A DNA stretch of 64,000 nt, taken from NCBI GenBank assembly GCA_030278955.1, contig JAOANR010000005.1:31549849-31613848 (forward strand), given 5' to 3'. Under the pieces are notes generated by a model. The model ran no database searches, was not told the origin of the DNA, and saw only the letters and a list, made by a program, of their open reading frames with translations. Below, piece by piece: positions 22,341 to 35,700 of the stretch; the stretch's first letter is position 1, and each line of letters starts with the position of its first letter. A program made the translations under genes and the position numbers. This DNA is from Hygrophila difformis. Lineage: Eukaryota; Streptophyta; Magnoliopsida; Lamiales; Acanthaceae.

Positions 22341-23186
22341 AGAAATTACAAAAAGGGATGCTGAAAAGTGTATTGTATGTGTTGGGGGTTTTATACCACC
22401 TCAGATGCCATTAAATATTCAATACGTACCTCATTATTACCCAATACACCTGGCCGGTTCAGCACTGCAACACCTGTTGAATGTGATCTATTCAGCACCA
22501 TATACAAACCCCACACTTTAAGACAACAAATTAAAGTAATTTAATTACTTAATTTTCATTGGATTAAGAATATAAAAAAATGTTCATGTATCGATAATTA
22601 TCAATTTCGTCCTTTAATTTTGACACTATTACAACTATCCTATTGTTACCAATTTCATCATCGGGGAACTTCAGCACATTATTTTAAGTCATTGGGAGCA
22701 TTTTAGCTATTGTTACATTACCACCTTAGTGGGAATGTAAGTGACCTTTGCTGGGAATATCCTTTATGAACATGTAATCTGAAATTACCAGACATATTTT
22801 ATTTTATCGTATATTAAATTATCTTTTATATTTATAAAATTTTAAACCAATATATCAACTTATTCTAAAGCCAACCCTTTTATTTATTTCAATCCTCCGT
22901 AACCCTAGAAAGGCTAATTCTTTCTGCTGTATGAAGCCTCCATCATCATCGGAACAAACTCATCATTGGTATCTTCTTCAAAATTTAGGTTTGTTAACTA
23001 AAACAGAAATGATGATTATTCAATCATACATTGTTGTTGTTTAAATCCCGGCACTATGAATGGCATGACGAAATAACCGATATACTTCGTATAATTAAGA
23101 AGAGAACTAGTTTAATATGGTGTCAGCTGGGAAATGGATTGGATCCTGTTTCCGGGATTCCCTGAATAGCTGAATTTGTATAAATA
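22341..23186. other. AT-rich intergenic sequence
   Basis: No gene, SINE or terminal repeat recognised. Confidence 0.4.
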
Positions 23187-23448
23187 CTTCCTCCGTTCTC
23201 AAATCTTTTTTACATACCCCACTGCGCACGCAGTCCAATGCACATTTTGAATCAATAATAACTCAAGTTTGGTATATGTAAAAATTCTAAAAGTTCAATA
23301 TTTAAAAACTACACGACGAGACGAATCTAACAAGATCCCTCTTGACTATATTTTAACTTGTATAACTATGATAAAACTTTAAATCAAAGTGCATTGGTGA
23401 ATAGTGCCCCAAAACCAAATGTCTTAAACATTTGGGAACGGAGGAAGT
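23187..23448. mobile_element. Stowaway-like MITE, copy 1
   Basis: Starts CTTCCTCCGTTCTCAAA and ends TTTGGGAACGGAGGAAG, flanked by TA on both sides (23185-23186, 23449-23450). 262 bp. The interior words CGCACGCAGTCC and GACGAATCTAACAAGATC recur in the copies at about 53210 and 53802. Confidence 0.85.
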
Positions 23449-24305
23449 ACATGTTGTTAAACATCTAGGATTAGTATTAATTGCAGGTTTCCATTAATAC
23501 AACTATTGTAAATGCTAGAATTACTGATTGTATTGAAATAATATATCGCTAATTTTGGAGTCGCACTATTTTATAATGGATGAATTCAATGGAATGTCAC
23601 AACAGATTAGGAAATCTAATTTATTTTTCTTCAATGGAATATTTCGCTAAATGTATTGAAACAACATTTATATTCATCATTCCTCATTGGAAACATTTTG
23701 TGCTATATATTTTGAAACAACACAACATTTTGGAAGAGATTTCCTCATTGGAAACAACATTTTGTGCTATATATTACCTAAAATCTGTTGTGTTGGACCT
23801 GCAGATTTTGTTTATATATTCCAATCATTCAATTTATTTTGGTGAATAACCAGGTATCCCCAGGTTGTGTTGGACCTAAGACTAATCCCTCCAAAATCTG
23901 CATGGGCAAAGAACGGCGCTTCTCCCAAAGCAAGTTTTTGCATACACAAGACTCGAAACCGAGATCTTGCTTCAGCGACTAGAGCCTCAATCTACTCAAT
24001 CTCATTGCTATTGGTCAATCATTCAATTTTGATGGGTGTTTGTTTTATGAAATGCAAATTTATAGACGATGTAGGGGGATTTTATTATAGATGACGACAC
24101 ATTGAATTGAACGAAAAAGAGACTTCATGAGAATTATCACATATTAATAATTTTAAATTAATGACATTATGGTCTATTCATGTGAGGATGAATATTAGAT
24201 TTTCAATCTACCCAAACGTAGTAATCTTAAAATACAAAAAATAAGATTCCTAGCAATCTTATATTTCCAGCAATCTCATAAGCCAGCAATCACATTTTTA
24301 TTGGT
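23449..24305. other. AT-rich intergenic sequence with a local duplication
   Basis: CATTGGAAACA-TTTTGTGCTATATATT occurs twice (about 23684 and 23745). No gene supported. Confidence 0.4.
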
Positions 24306-24500
24306 AATATAAGATCCCTCCAACCAATGGTCTAATTGTCAAGTTGTCCGACTTCCAACCTTCAGGTTTGGAGATTCCCTACCCGCCCCATATCCCTCCC
24401 TTTGTCCTCCCTTTGTAAATGTGTGGGTAGACTGCCACCACCTATTTATAGCCTATATAGGTTGTTCAGCGAATAATAATAATAATAATAACAATACTAA
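24306..24500 (+). mobile_element. tRNA-derived SINE with (AAT)n tail
   Basis: A-box-like AATGGTCTAATTGTCAAG near 24336, B-box-like GGTTTGGAGATTCCC near 24365, body CCCGCCCCATATCCCTCCC, end AGCCTATATAGGTTGTTCAG, then an (AAT/AAC)n tail at 24474-24495. Confidence 0.65.
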
Positions 24501-24504
24501 TTTC

Positions 24505-24672
24505 ACCATTGGAGATGAGGACTTGTCTAAGTGGCGAAGTCATTGCTTTCTAACATCATGGTAGGAGTTTGATTCGCCACACGCCCCCTATCCCTCAATT
24601 TATCTATTTCTAATTTGTGTGGCATGAACTTCCACAACATTTTCTATAGTTTTCGGCTTCTAAAAAAAAATC
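24505..24672 (+). mobile_element. tRNA-derived SINE with poly-A tail
   Basis: GAGGACTTGTCTAAGTGGCG (A-box region), GGAGTTTGATTCGCC (B-box region), CCCCCTATCCCTC body, and an A9 tail at about 24662. Same family style as the preceding SINE and directly downstream of it. Confidence 0.65.
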
Positions 24673-24957
24673 ATCTTTAAATTCTAGTAAACTTTCATTC
24701 ATGTCCTGACTTCCATCTTATAATTTAAGTCAACTTTTTCTTTTGTAATATAAAATTCAAATTTGGAAATTCTGGTCAAATATCAAGAAATATTGTCAAA
24801 TTTCGGGAAATGTTGAGTTTCAGCTGAAATTTCGATATAAAAATTTCCAAAAAGATATTGCATGTGAAATTTTTCCAAAAAGATATTGCATGTGAAATTT
24901 TCGCTTCGAGGTCCGATATCCGAAATTCCAAGTCCTAAATTCAAATTTTTCAAAATA

Positions 24958-25214
24958 CTCCCTCCGTCCCAACTAAGTTGTCTTGTTTAATTTTTTGGCA
25001 CTATTCATTGTTTAACTTTGACTCAATGTTATTACAAGATTATATTTGAGGAAAAATAGTCGAGTTGGGTCTTGTTAGAATTGTATAATCATATAGTTTT
25101 AGAATATATTTTACATAATTTTTTGTTGTCTATATTCTGAAATACTAAAGGTTAAAAAAGTGCATTGGATTGTGTGTAGAAATAAAAAAGACAAGTTAAA
25201 TAAGACAGAGGGAG
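24958..25214. mobile_element. Stowaway MITE
   Basis: Starts CTCCCTCCGTCCCAAC and ends GACAGAGGGAG, flanked by TA (24956-24957, 25215-25216). Subterminal TTGTCTTGTTTAA pairs with GACAAGTTAAATAAG. 257 bp; classic Tc1/mariner-derived Stowaway ends. Confidence 0.9.
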
Positions 25215-25259
25215 TACAAATTAAAAGTGCTATAGAGACAAGGAAAGAGATGGTGAGAG

Positions 25260-25388
25260 TTTATGGTACACAACTTACAAAGAGGCAAATGGGAGGGATA
25301 GTGGCCGGGTAGGGAATCAAACTCCTAATTCCCAGTCTCAATGTTAAAAGTTAGAAGACTTGATCACGTGGCCAAGTCCTTATCACTG
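25260..25388 (-). mobile_element. tRNA-derived SINE, minus strand, partial
   Basis: On the minus strand: AAGGACTTGGCCACGTGATC, AGGAGTTTGATTCCCTACCC (B-box region), then ACTATCCCTCCC. Matches the body of the SINEs at 24.3-24.6 kb in reverse orientation. Confidence 0.6.
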
Positions 25389-26197
25389 CAAACGCGACTA
25401 GTTTGTTCTAAATCATTTATGATATTCCTTTATTTGAAAAAGAAAATAATAAATTGATGAGCTTAAAGACTTGATGACTAGTTAACACTGTTGATAATGA
25501 TTAGTATTTTGTTAGTGGTTGACTAGGAAGACTTTGACTTCAGTGGCGCATTTGTTAAGGGGCTTGGAGGGGCCACCGCTGCTGATTTCAAAATTTACCT
25601 ATTAAATTTTATATAATTATATTTATTTTCATTACAATAAAAAAATTATATATAATATCGCCCCCAAAATCAGGTTTTGGCATGAATATTTTACATAGTC
25701 GTATAAATTTTTGTTATAGTATAAATAATTTTTGAGTTATTCATGGGAAGAAGAGGAAAAAGAAAGCAATATGTTTCTTTTTTTGGGGTAATGGAGTTTT
25801 ACATGTTTGTTTACATTGAAAGTCTGGGTCATCTCTATAAATTTCAATTTCAGTGATGTTAGCGATATTAGTAAGAAAGGCCGAGTAGAGTTAGATGAAG
25901 AGGGAGAAATTATTGGTGACACAGAAAAACAAAAATCAAATGATAGTTATTGTATAGAAATTAAAAATAAAACAAGGCGAAGACATTTCGTAATATCCCC
26001 TAGCCCCATCCCAGATACTCTGCGTTCCCCACTTTGAGCACGGTATCATGGAGGGAATAATTGTGGGGTATGAGTTCACGTGGGAGGCCGCATAATTGGA
26101 TTATTTGCATTCCCTTGTCCTCCTATTATCCTAGAAGGGATCAGGGATGTACTAATGGTGTAATAACCTTCTCTGCCTACGCAACAACAAATTCTTC
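25389..26197. other. Region upstream of the LRR receptor gene
   Basis: AT-rich. An open stretch at 25807-26037 shows no recognisable domain. The ~160 bp before the ATG at 26198 are the likely promoter/5' UTR; no convincing TATA box was picked. Confidence 0.35.
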
Positions 26198-26618
26198 ATG
26201 GAGGTGAAACGTTCCCACTCCATTTATCACCTTACCAGCTTCTTCTTCATCACTTGCTCATCTTTATTGCTTGCTTTTGCAAATGCTGAAACCAACCTGA
26301 CGACCGACCAATATGCTCTGTTAGCCCTTAAAGTCCGCATCACTTCAGACCCTCGAAAAGTGATCATGGATAACTGGACTCTTTCATCCCCAGTTTGCAA
26401 TTGGATTGGGGTAACTTGTGGCAAACACCATCGGAGAGTAGTTGGGTTGAATATTTCCTTCATGGACTTGGCCGGAACCATCCCTCCCGAGTTTGGAAAT
26501 TTGTCGTTCATCAATTCTGTCGACATGTCAAGCAACTTCTTCCGTGGAACCCTACCCGAAACCCTAGTTCTCCTACCAAGACTCAAATACTTGAAGCTCA
26601 ATTCTAACAGTTTCTTCG
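26198..26618 (+). CDS. Receptor gene exon 1: signal peptide, LRR N-cap, first LRRs
   Basis: 421 nt. The ATG lies in TTCATGGAG (G at +4). It ends inside the Gly codon of NSFFG with the strong donor G/GTGAGG. Reading on without splicing gives only 12 more codons before a stop, which supports the donor. Confidence 0.85.
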
Positions 26619-26729
26619 GTGAGGTTCCTTCTTGGTTTTCATGTTTTCCATGATTTTATACATCTTTATAGCTTATACCCATTTTTCGTCTCTTTAATTA
26701 CCGAATGAATCACATATTAACAGTTGTCT

Positions 26730-26768
<39 letters not shown>

Positions 26769-29700
26769 TGAATAATAGGAGCCATACCAAAAGAAATTGG
26801 AAGCTTAAAGTTACTACGGGAGTTGCGTCTCGGCCACAATAATTTGTCAGGTATCAATTACTTCATTATTGAGCAAGCTTGACATTTCCATGTATTAATG
26901 GTACATTCTATATCTCGCGATTTCTGTCTGCCAATATATCCAATTCCATAAAAAAAAAATAAAAAAAAAAATCCAATAGAAATTATTGTCTAAGAAGACA
27001 ATTCCAAGAGTCTCCACTGATTTCTACCACTGCAAATACTAATTATTGTAATAGGCGACTTCTAACTTGAATTATTGGTATTTTAAGCCTAGTTGATATG
27101 ATTATCAAAATATGCCATTATGAGATTATTTGGCCTAAAATACCAATAATTCAACTTTGTAGTAGCCTACAATAGGTGTTGTTAATTACCGAAAGTTAAT
27201 AGAGACTCATTGTAATGGTATGTTTTGATTATTATATCACATATTAGACTATAATTATCAAAACAGGAAGCTGCAAGGAGCGCATATTGATGATTTTTGG
27301 CCACTAAGAGGGTGTTTGGAATGGCTTTTGGTAAGGTGCTTTTGGCTTTTGCTTCTGCCAAAAACACTTTTGGTGGAAAATAAACGTTTGGTTTGGCTTT
27401 TCAAAAAAAGCAGAAGCACCTCGAAAAGCTGCAAAAGTGCTTTTGGGAGAAGCAGCCCAGTGGGTGCTTCTCCAAAAAGCAGAAGCCAAAAGCACTTCGT
27501 AAATTGTGCAAAGACTTAAATACCCTCATTACTTAATATAAATTACACTATAAATATATCCTACTATCATATTAATTAGCATGTCCTTTTTGGTAATTTA
27601 CACATTTAAAAAGCACCTTTTACTTTTACACATCCAAACACACTTTTGAAAAAAAAGCTGTTTTTCAAACATTCCATCCAAACACAAAAGTTACCTGCTT
27701 TTGCTTTTGGCTTTCACTTCTGCTTCTGCTTTTGGCTTCTGCTTTTTTCAAAAGCCAATCCAAACGGGCCCTAACATTATTAAAATAGTTTACTATAATG
27801 ATGTGTATTATTAGTTTTCAGGCCAAATAATTTGAAGTAGCCTATTTTGATATGCATCAAAGTCAAGATTATTATCAAAATTGTTACCACATGGTCATTG
27901 GGCCTAAAATACCAGTAATGCAACCTTGTAGTAGCCTATTACAAAAATTGTATTTGTAGTGGCCGAAAATCTGTAAATACTACTTATACTACTTGTTTTT
28001 TTTTTAATAATAATCTCATTTAATAATTGATATTCTAGTGGCCTTAAGTTTTTTAAAAAAAAAAAATTCTCGTAGTGATTTATTTAATATTAATATTATT
28101 TGAAATTTGTTAATTCATTTTGGATAATGTGATTACAGGTTATATACCTAAAGAAATTTGCAACTTGAACAATCTTCGAGTTATGTTTCTGGGGGATAAT
28201 AAGCTAACAGGTATGATTTATATTAGAAGTAGGAGTTGATAATAAAGAGAATTAAATAGATCATTTTTTATTGTTATTTATATATATGAATGACTAATCA
28301 TCTATAAAATAATGTAAAAATTGAGTTTTTTTTTTATAATTAGATTATGATAGGGACATGCTAGTATAATAGAGCATAAGATAGCAATGAGTGAATTGGA
28401 TAAATTGGATAGAAATATTATACTTTATTTAGTTGCGATAATATATTGGAGATTTTTGATAGAACTAAGTAAACTGCTAGAAATAAAATAAAATAAAATA
28501 AATAGCACGAAAATAATATCAAAACAAATTCAAAGTAAATAAAATAATTAAAAGCACCTAGCTTAGGACTTGAATATTCCGAATTGGATATGGACTCTAA
28601 TTTTTTTTTTTTTTTTTGACAAGCCGAAGCCGGAGAACAAGATAAAAAGGAAAAGGAAAAATCAATAAACGAAAAAAGGATCTAAAGACTAGTGACCCGG
28701 GAACCACGCGCCGGACGCATCTGCCGCTAATGCCCGCAACACAAAGTCAGGCGTAAAAGCCCAAGTGATGTAGAACTCCTCAATCCCAGCACCGTGTTTG
28801 GCCAAGCAATCTGCAACCTGGTTTCCTTCCCGGAATATGTGATGTATGCAGCACACCTGAAAGGAGAGTTTTAAATCCTGTACCCGCTGGTATAAGGATG
28901 CAAAAAGGGTGGAATAAATCCCCAGTATCCAATGCGTTGAAGGTGATCAAGGAATCGGTATACACACACAACCGCCGAACCCCCATCTTCTTCGCATAAT
29001 CCAGACCTGCTACTAATGCATATAGCTCAGCATAATTGATGGTCTTGCAGCCGAAGAAACCACATCCTCCCCCGGTCCAATGCCCATCATCGTCTCGGAT
29101 GACGAACCCAAAACCAGCGCGGCCGGATCCCCCCATGATACTGCCGTCTACATGTAAAATCTTTCCCAGCGCCCCTTCACCATTCCAGTGCACCAGACAT
29201 TCAGCCCCCAACGCACGGCTCTCCACACTGCCCGCGTTAATCAAAGCTTTCCTAAGACGATGAATGTCTCGTTTCAAAAGCCAAAGAGACCGCTGACTGC
29301 CTCTAAACACCCTTGAATTCCGTTCAATCCAGAGCACCCAAACTGTACTTATGAATACCGCCCCATATCTGGTATACATGGATTCCAGGAATTCTCTAAT
29401 GTCATCCTTGGGGATGTCCCTGCAATCTGGTGGGATCACAATCCGGATGGCTTGCTAAACTAGACGAGCCCATGTGCAATACAAGAGGCAATGAGACCAA
29501 TCCTCTACCTCTTCACCACACACAACACACAAAGGTGAGGTGGCCATTCCCCGCCTGAACCGAGTGACATTCACAGGCAACGATTCATGAGCAATCAACC
29601 ACAGGAGCAGGCATCCACAGCCATTTCCAACCGTGCCCCGCTATCCCATCATTCGTAAGAAGGTGATACGCAGAACTGACCGAATATTTTCCTGAGCTAG

Positions 29701-32700
29701 ACATGTTCCAGACCCACGTATCCGGTATAGCTTCATGCAACTGTGGCGGGGGCGTAGCACAAATAGCTTATAGGACAGCCATTGGCATAGGAGTGTAAAC
29801 ACAATCCCAATTCCACTCATCCTCCTTAATGACATGACGAATTTCCAAATCCAGGTCCTATGTCGCGACATATGGCAAAGCAGGGCCTAACTGAAAGTTG
29901 TTCCACCAGTCCGAAAACCATAGGGAAGAACGCCCATTACCAATCCTGAGAGTAAAATCCTTCTGCAACAAGGGCAGAATATGTTGCACCATTTTCAAAG
30001 TTTTAGAACGAGCATTTGGCAGGGGAAGAAGCGGATGTTGCAAAGCAGGCTCCATGGCCTTTACTAGTTGCACCCATGTCTTCTCGGGGGAGTGCAGCAG
30101 GTCCTTCAAACGCTTGCCCAGCAGGGACACATTCATGAACCGTGCTCGACGTAACCCAAGACCACCTTTGGCTCGAGGCTTAGCCACTTTATCCCAGCTA
30201 ACTAGGTGAATTCCTTTCCCACTCCTATTCTTCCATAGGAATCTACTAAGCCGTCTGTCAACTGCGGTATAAACAGTTTCCGGGAGCCAGAAGAGTTGCA
30301 TTGTGTAAGTGGGGATGGCTGCCATGACAACCTTACACAATGTAAGACGCCCTGCCTTGTTGAGAAGAGTGCACGCCCACCCCTCCATTTTCTCATCCAT
30401 GTGTTCCAAAATAAAGGCGAAGTCTTGGCAATGAGGTCGTCCGGTCAGCATGGGGAAACCCAAATACTTCCCAAATTTCTCTTCAATTGGAATTTACAAA
30501 ATATCCTGTATCCATTGCTTGTCTGCTAGTCCCACAGCCGAAGAGATGACCATGGAAGACTTCTGTGGATTTAACTGCAGCCCAGAAAGTGAAGCAAAGA
30601 TCTGAAGCGATTCAGCCACTGCCCTGATACTTTCCCGATTAGCAAGAGAGCATAATATTAAGTCATCCGCAAATATCAAATGAGAGATCCCCACACCCGA
30701 TCTTGAGAGACAAATCGGCTTCCACCGTTGTCGAGAGACCAACTGCTGAACCAGGAGAGAAAATTTATCCATGACAATAAGGAATAGATAGGGGAAAGAG
30801 GATCCCCTTGACGTATTCCTTTCCCCGGCCTAAAATTTTCTAGGGCCTTTCCGTTCCATAGCACCCCATAGGAAGGCCCGGACACGCATGATGAGATGTC
30901 GGATCACCTCCGGAAAGCCAAGCTCTCGCAAACAAAGGTCAAGAAAAACCCAATGGACGTTATCGTATGCTTTCGCCACATCGATTTTCAACACCAACCC
31001 CTGAATCCGAGATCTTGAACCCCCAAGCTGATTCATTATTTCATGCAACGTCACCGCGTTGTCAACTGTCCCACGACCAGGCAAGAACGCCGCCTGATGA
31101 TAGGAGATTGTGGACTGGAGTATCGGTCGTGTCCGATTCCTCCATTACATTTGTAAGTATCTTATATAGCACATTGCATAACGTAATTGGCCGAAATTGC
31201 TTCAAATTAATGGGGGCTGGCACTTTCGGAATGAGACAAATATAAGCATGCATTCGCTTCGAGTCGACCGTCCCTAAAGCCAATGCCTGCCTGATGAAAG
31301 CATGGACTGAATTCCCGACGGTGCTCCAATACTTTTTATAGAACGAACCTGGGTAGCCATCCGGGCCCGGGGCGGAGAAACCATCAATCTCTTTCACCAC
31401 CCTAGTCACCTCATCCAGGGATGCCTCTCGTGTTAATGCAGCTGCATCCTTTGAGGATATGGCCTTGAATGTAGGGAGCAACTCCACATTTCCAATATCC
31501 AGCATCCTTTGGGAAATGTGAAGGAGACGACTCGCATATAGTGTCTGAAAAAATTCTCGAGCATGAGACCGCAGCATGTCTGTATTGTCGCACCAAGTAC
31601 CATTAGTAAGTGTTAGGCCATGAATTCGGTTTCTATTACCCCGACACTTTGCTCTAGCATGAAAATATGAAGTATTTCGATCTCCAAGACGGACACATTT
31701 TTGACGGGCACGTTGGAACCAATACACTTCTTCCTGGGTAACAGTGATTCATATTCCCTTTTAAGTTCATCCTCCAAAAGAAAAAGGCGAATCGAATCAA
31801 CTCGTTCCAAGAATCGCACAATTCCCTCAAGACGTTTAAGGAGTTTAATTTTCCGCCATTTCAGATTGCCACAATGGAATTACTGAATGACATAGAGGCA
31901 TGCCGCACCTTATGCAATTTCTGTATAATGTCACCAGACCCCGACGTCCATGCCTCCTCCACCACCGGCAAATAATCACTTGACTCCGCCAATGAGGCTT
32001 CCCACCGGAACACTTTATTCTGCAAAACTTCAGGCCTCGGCCCACAAGACAGAATAAGAGGAGAATGATCCGAACTGATCTGAAGGAGCACTCGAACAAA
32101 ACCCACTGGAAACAGAGAAAGCCATGCCAGATTAACGACACATCGGTCAAGCCTCTTGAAAATGCGACTACCATCCCCCCGTGGACGTGACCAGGTACAG
32201 CACGGCCCCTGAGCATGTAATGTCGACAAGCCACATTCCTGCAGCATGTCATTCAGTTCAGTCGCCCTGGACAGGTTAAACAACCCTCCACGAACCTCCG
32301 ATGGTGCAATTATCTGATTCCAATCACCAACCACCGACCACGCCCCATCCACCTTCTGCGCCATATGTCTAAGATTCTGCCAATTTGTAGTACGCTCAGA
32401 GTAGGCAGGCGAGGCATACAAGGCAGTCACATACCACACCGCAGCCGAGTTAGAAATTTCTATATTAATCATACGGTCCCTGTCATCATACACCTGGAGG
32501 CCGAATTGATAACCCCCTCGGACCAACACCCAAACTCCACCAAACCGACCAGAAGCTTCTTGAATACAGAATGGAAGATAACCCGCCTTCAATAAGAAAT
32601 TTGGAGAACGGACAAAACGAGACTGGGTCTCAAATAGGAAAAGCAAATCAGGCCTATGCTAACGGAGAACATCTAACAACACACGCCGACTCACCGCACC

Positions 32701-35700
32701 AACAACACCCCCAATGTTCCAAGACAATATCTTTAAATTTTTAAAATCCATAAAAGGATTTATTATAGAGAAAGTAGGACAAAACTTAATCCTGCATAGC
32801 TGAGTCATCGTCCGGGAGATCCAGCACCAATGAAGCATTCGATGCATTTGGAGGTAACTCCGATATCCCCACCGGCTCCACCGATTTATTGAGGCGTGGA
32901 CGCTTAGCTTTGAAGATGCGGCCATGGGAGGATTGAAGGGAGCTCTGTTTCGGAGCTGAAGCACTCTGCCGAGGAGCTGGATGTAGTCTAGAGGGCCCGC
33001 CACTGTCTTATCCTGAGGCCCAACCACCGCCTTTTCCTTAGGCCCAACATTCTTCGGCCCTAATCCCGCTGTATCAGTCCCACGGCCCTGTAAGAGGCCT
33101 TTCCCCTTGCTCGGCCCAACAGTCTTCCCCCTAATGACCTGGATCCAGTCTCCCCCATCAGGTTGAACTGGGATCGTGGATGCATGAACATGCGCCTCAT
33201 GCACGTGCTCAGCAAGGGCGGTAACCGCCTGAGGCGGACTGGAGGGAGGCTCATTGGTAACGGCTTCCGAAACCTGCGCTACCACACCTTGAGGAGCCTG
33301 CTACGAGGAGCCGCCGCAGTGACCCCCTCGGTCCTCTCGGAGCAACCGGAACTAGAATGCTCGTATCATTTACAAGAGTTACACAAGAGGTGTAACCCCT
33401 CGTACGCAACTTTCTGCCACTCATTACCCACGAGAATACTCGAAACAAGCGGCAGGGAAAGATCAATATCGACACAAACCCGAGCAAATCTCTCTCTATT
33501 AACTTTCTTAGTCAAGTCATCGACACGGACCGGGGTTCCCAGAGTCCTAGCCATCTTTGTAATGATGAACTCATCATAATGCTCCAGTCCAATACTCGGG
33601 AATCTGGCCCAAACAATTGTCTTCTTTGGCGCAGTTGCCACTGCCTTGAAATTAGGCTTCCATGGTGAGATGGTAATGTAACTGTCGAAGACCATCCATG
33701 GGCCAGTATTCAATATCCGAACCTTGTCACTGCCATGGGCAAATTTTACCACAAAGAAACCAGCGTCCAATGCTATCATCTCAGACTTACCCTCCACCTT
33801 CCACAAACGTGAAAGCCGCTCCTTCAGCACACCATATCCGACTTTTTTCCCCATCACCGAGATGATCAAAGCACCTTCCCATGGTTTGAAAAGTCGGTCC
33901 TGGATCTTTGGATCAATCGAGATTCTCGGTTTCAACCTATCCCCATCAATGAAGTCAAGAACAACCAGATCCTCTTTAGCCGGATCCGATACTAGAGAGG
34001 CCGGAGGTGCGCCTTTGCCCTCCAAAACCATGTCACAAAAACAAGGTTTAGTACCACCTGCAAAAATGAAACTTTCCGGTGCAAGCGGAAGAGAGTAAGG
34101 AGAGGAAGGGTGGGAGAGCGCCATTAGTTTGATAAGATATCTCTATTACTGTCTAAGCTACATTATTTGAGACTACCAATCATTTAAATCTCACAAATAT
34201 GAATCTTATTGAATCTGAGGAAAACTCACTTTTGTAAAATTTTAGCATGAACAATACAACTTAGGATATGGACTCTATTGATCATAGACAATCTATCCAC
34301 TAACTATGCTAATTTTGTCAAATCCATCCCATCCACCCCCTATGACAATTAACGCTGACATGACAGAGGATTAGTGCGTCTAATGGAGTTTATGTGGCAA
34401 CACCATCCACTGCCACATCAGTTTTAATTGTCACAAGGGTGTGGATGGGATAGATTGGGCAAGATAAGGATAGTTACCGGATGGATTAGGTTAATAGATT
34501 TTTTATGGGATGGATTGGAAAATCAAGCAAAATAATGGGACTATTTGGATTTTTTTCCCTTCGACATTAGCTAAATTAGAAATTCATGCTGTGAAAATAG
34601 AAATTATAGAATACCCAAGTCCAAATATTCAAAACAAAATCAAGTCTCACAATTTGTCATATCCAAAACAGGGTTAATTCAATCCCAATACTAGATAAAA
34701 AGAACTACTCACTAAACATAAAAACAAAAACCAAAACAAAATGTAAAACAAGTTCCACCAACACTATGACGAGCACGGAAATAGAAGAGGAATCCGCAAT
34801 CCAAAGCTCACCAGCACTTCTGCCTTTTCCGAACCAAATATCGAACAACTCCAGTCAGCAGCAAAAAGTGTATAAGGTCAGCACCAAATAAGATCATCTT
34901 CAAATAGCATCAAAATGGAAATGAGCCTGAAAATTCAATGAAATGATCCTCAATTCCAAGGATAAACAGAAAGGCGTCAATAAATAAATGAAAGACTCAA
35001 GGCTAAGGAGTTAAATTTTTAACAAAGAAGAAAATTAACATATGGCTCAAAGTGGCTCACTATATGTAAAATATTGGTTAGGAAAGTGTATAAGGTTAAG
35101 GGATAAAATCCTAGTGTACAAATTATTTTGCTAGCAATACCATATTGTAGCAAAATTGAACATGCATTTATGCACAAATTCTAGAATGAACTATTCTCAT
35201 ATTCCCACAAGAAGAATATTGGGCATGATAATTGATGTGTATTTTGCTCAAAGGCTAAAATCTCACAACTAGGACCATAGTAGGCAAACAAGGCATAATC
35301 ATTAAACCAATTAAGCCATTAACCAAATTTAGGACATCCAAGAAACAATTGATAACACAAAAGATTTGGCAAAAATACATATGAATGCAATTAAAATTTG
35401 AAGTGTATAAGAATCTCATTTCATCCCCCACACATAAATAATGCAATGTCCTCATTGCAATTTTTTAAAATTTTTTTTTTTAAAAAAAAAAGTGAAAATA
35501 ATGGCGAAGAATAAGCATGGAGAAGGAATGAAAACAAACTCGCGTCGAAAGAACAAACATGCTCATTTTGGTCTACTTAATTAATTAAGTTCACTGCATA
35601 GAATATTTAATTGGATTTGGTATATTTAATTAGATATGATTTACGGTATATTTAATTAGATTTGGTTAGAAGTATAGTGGGATTAGAAGTGTTAAGGAGT

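Larger units (their letters stand above)
28601..34263 (-). mobile_element. Complete-length LINE in intron 3, antisense to the receptor gene
   Basis: Poly-A tail as T17 at 28601-28617; the 5' end lies near 34263. Flanks match: GGATATGGACTCTA at 28586-28599 and 34264-34277, a 14-bp target duplication. It carries ORF1 and ORF2 with endonuclease, RT and RNase H, all interrupted by point mutations. Length 5663 bp. Confidence 0.92.

Noticed and set aside
26619..26653. Receptor exon 1 reading on to a stop as a short secreted LRR protein
   Set aside because: A strong donor G/GTGAGG in the correct phase precedes the extension, and downstream exons continue the frame; a read-through isoform cannot be excluded.
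33724..34098. 124-codon plus-strand frame
   Set aside because: Antisense shadow of LINE ORF1.
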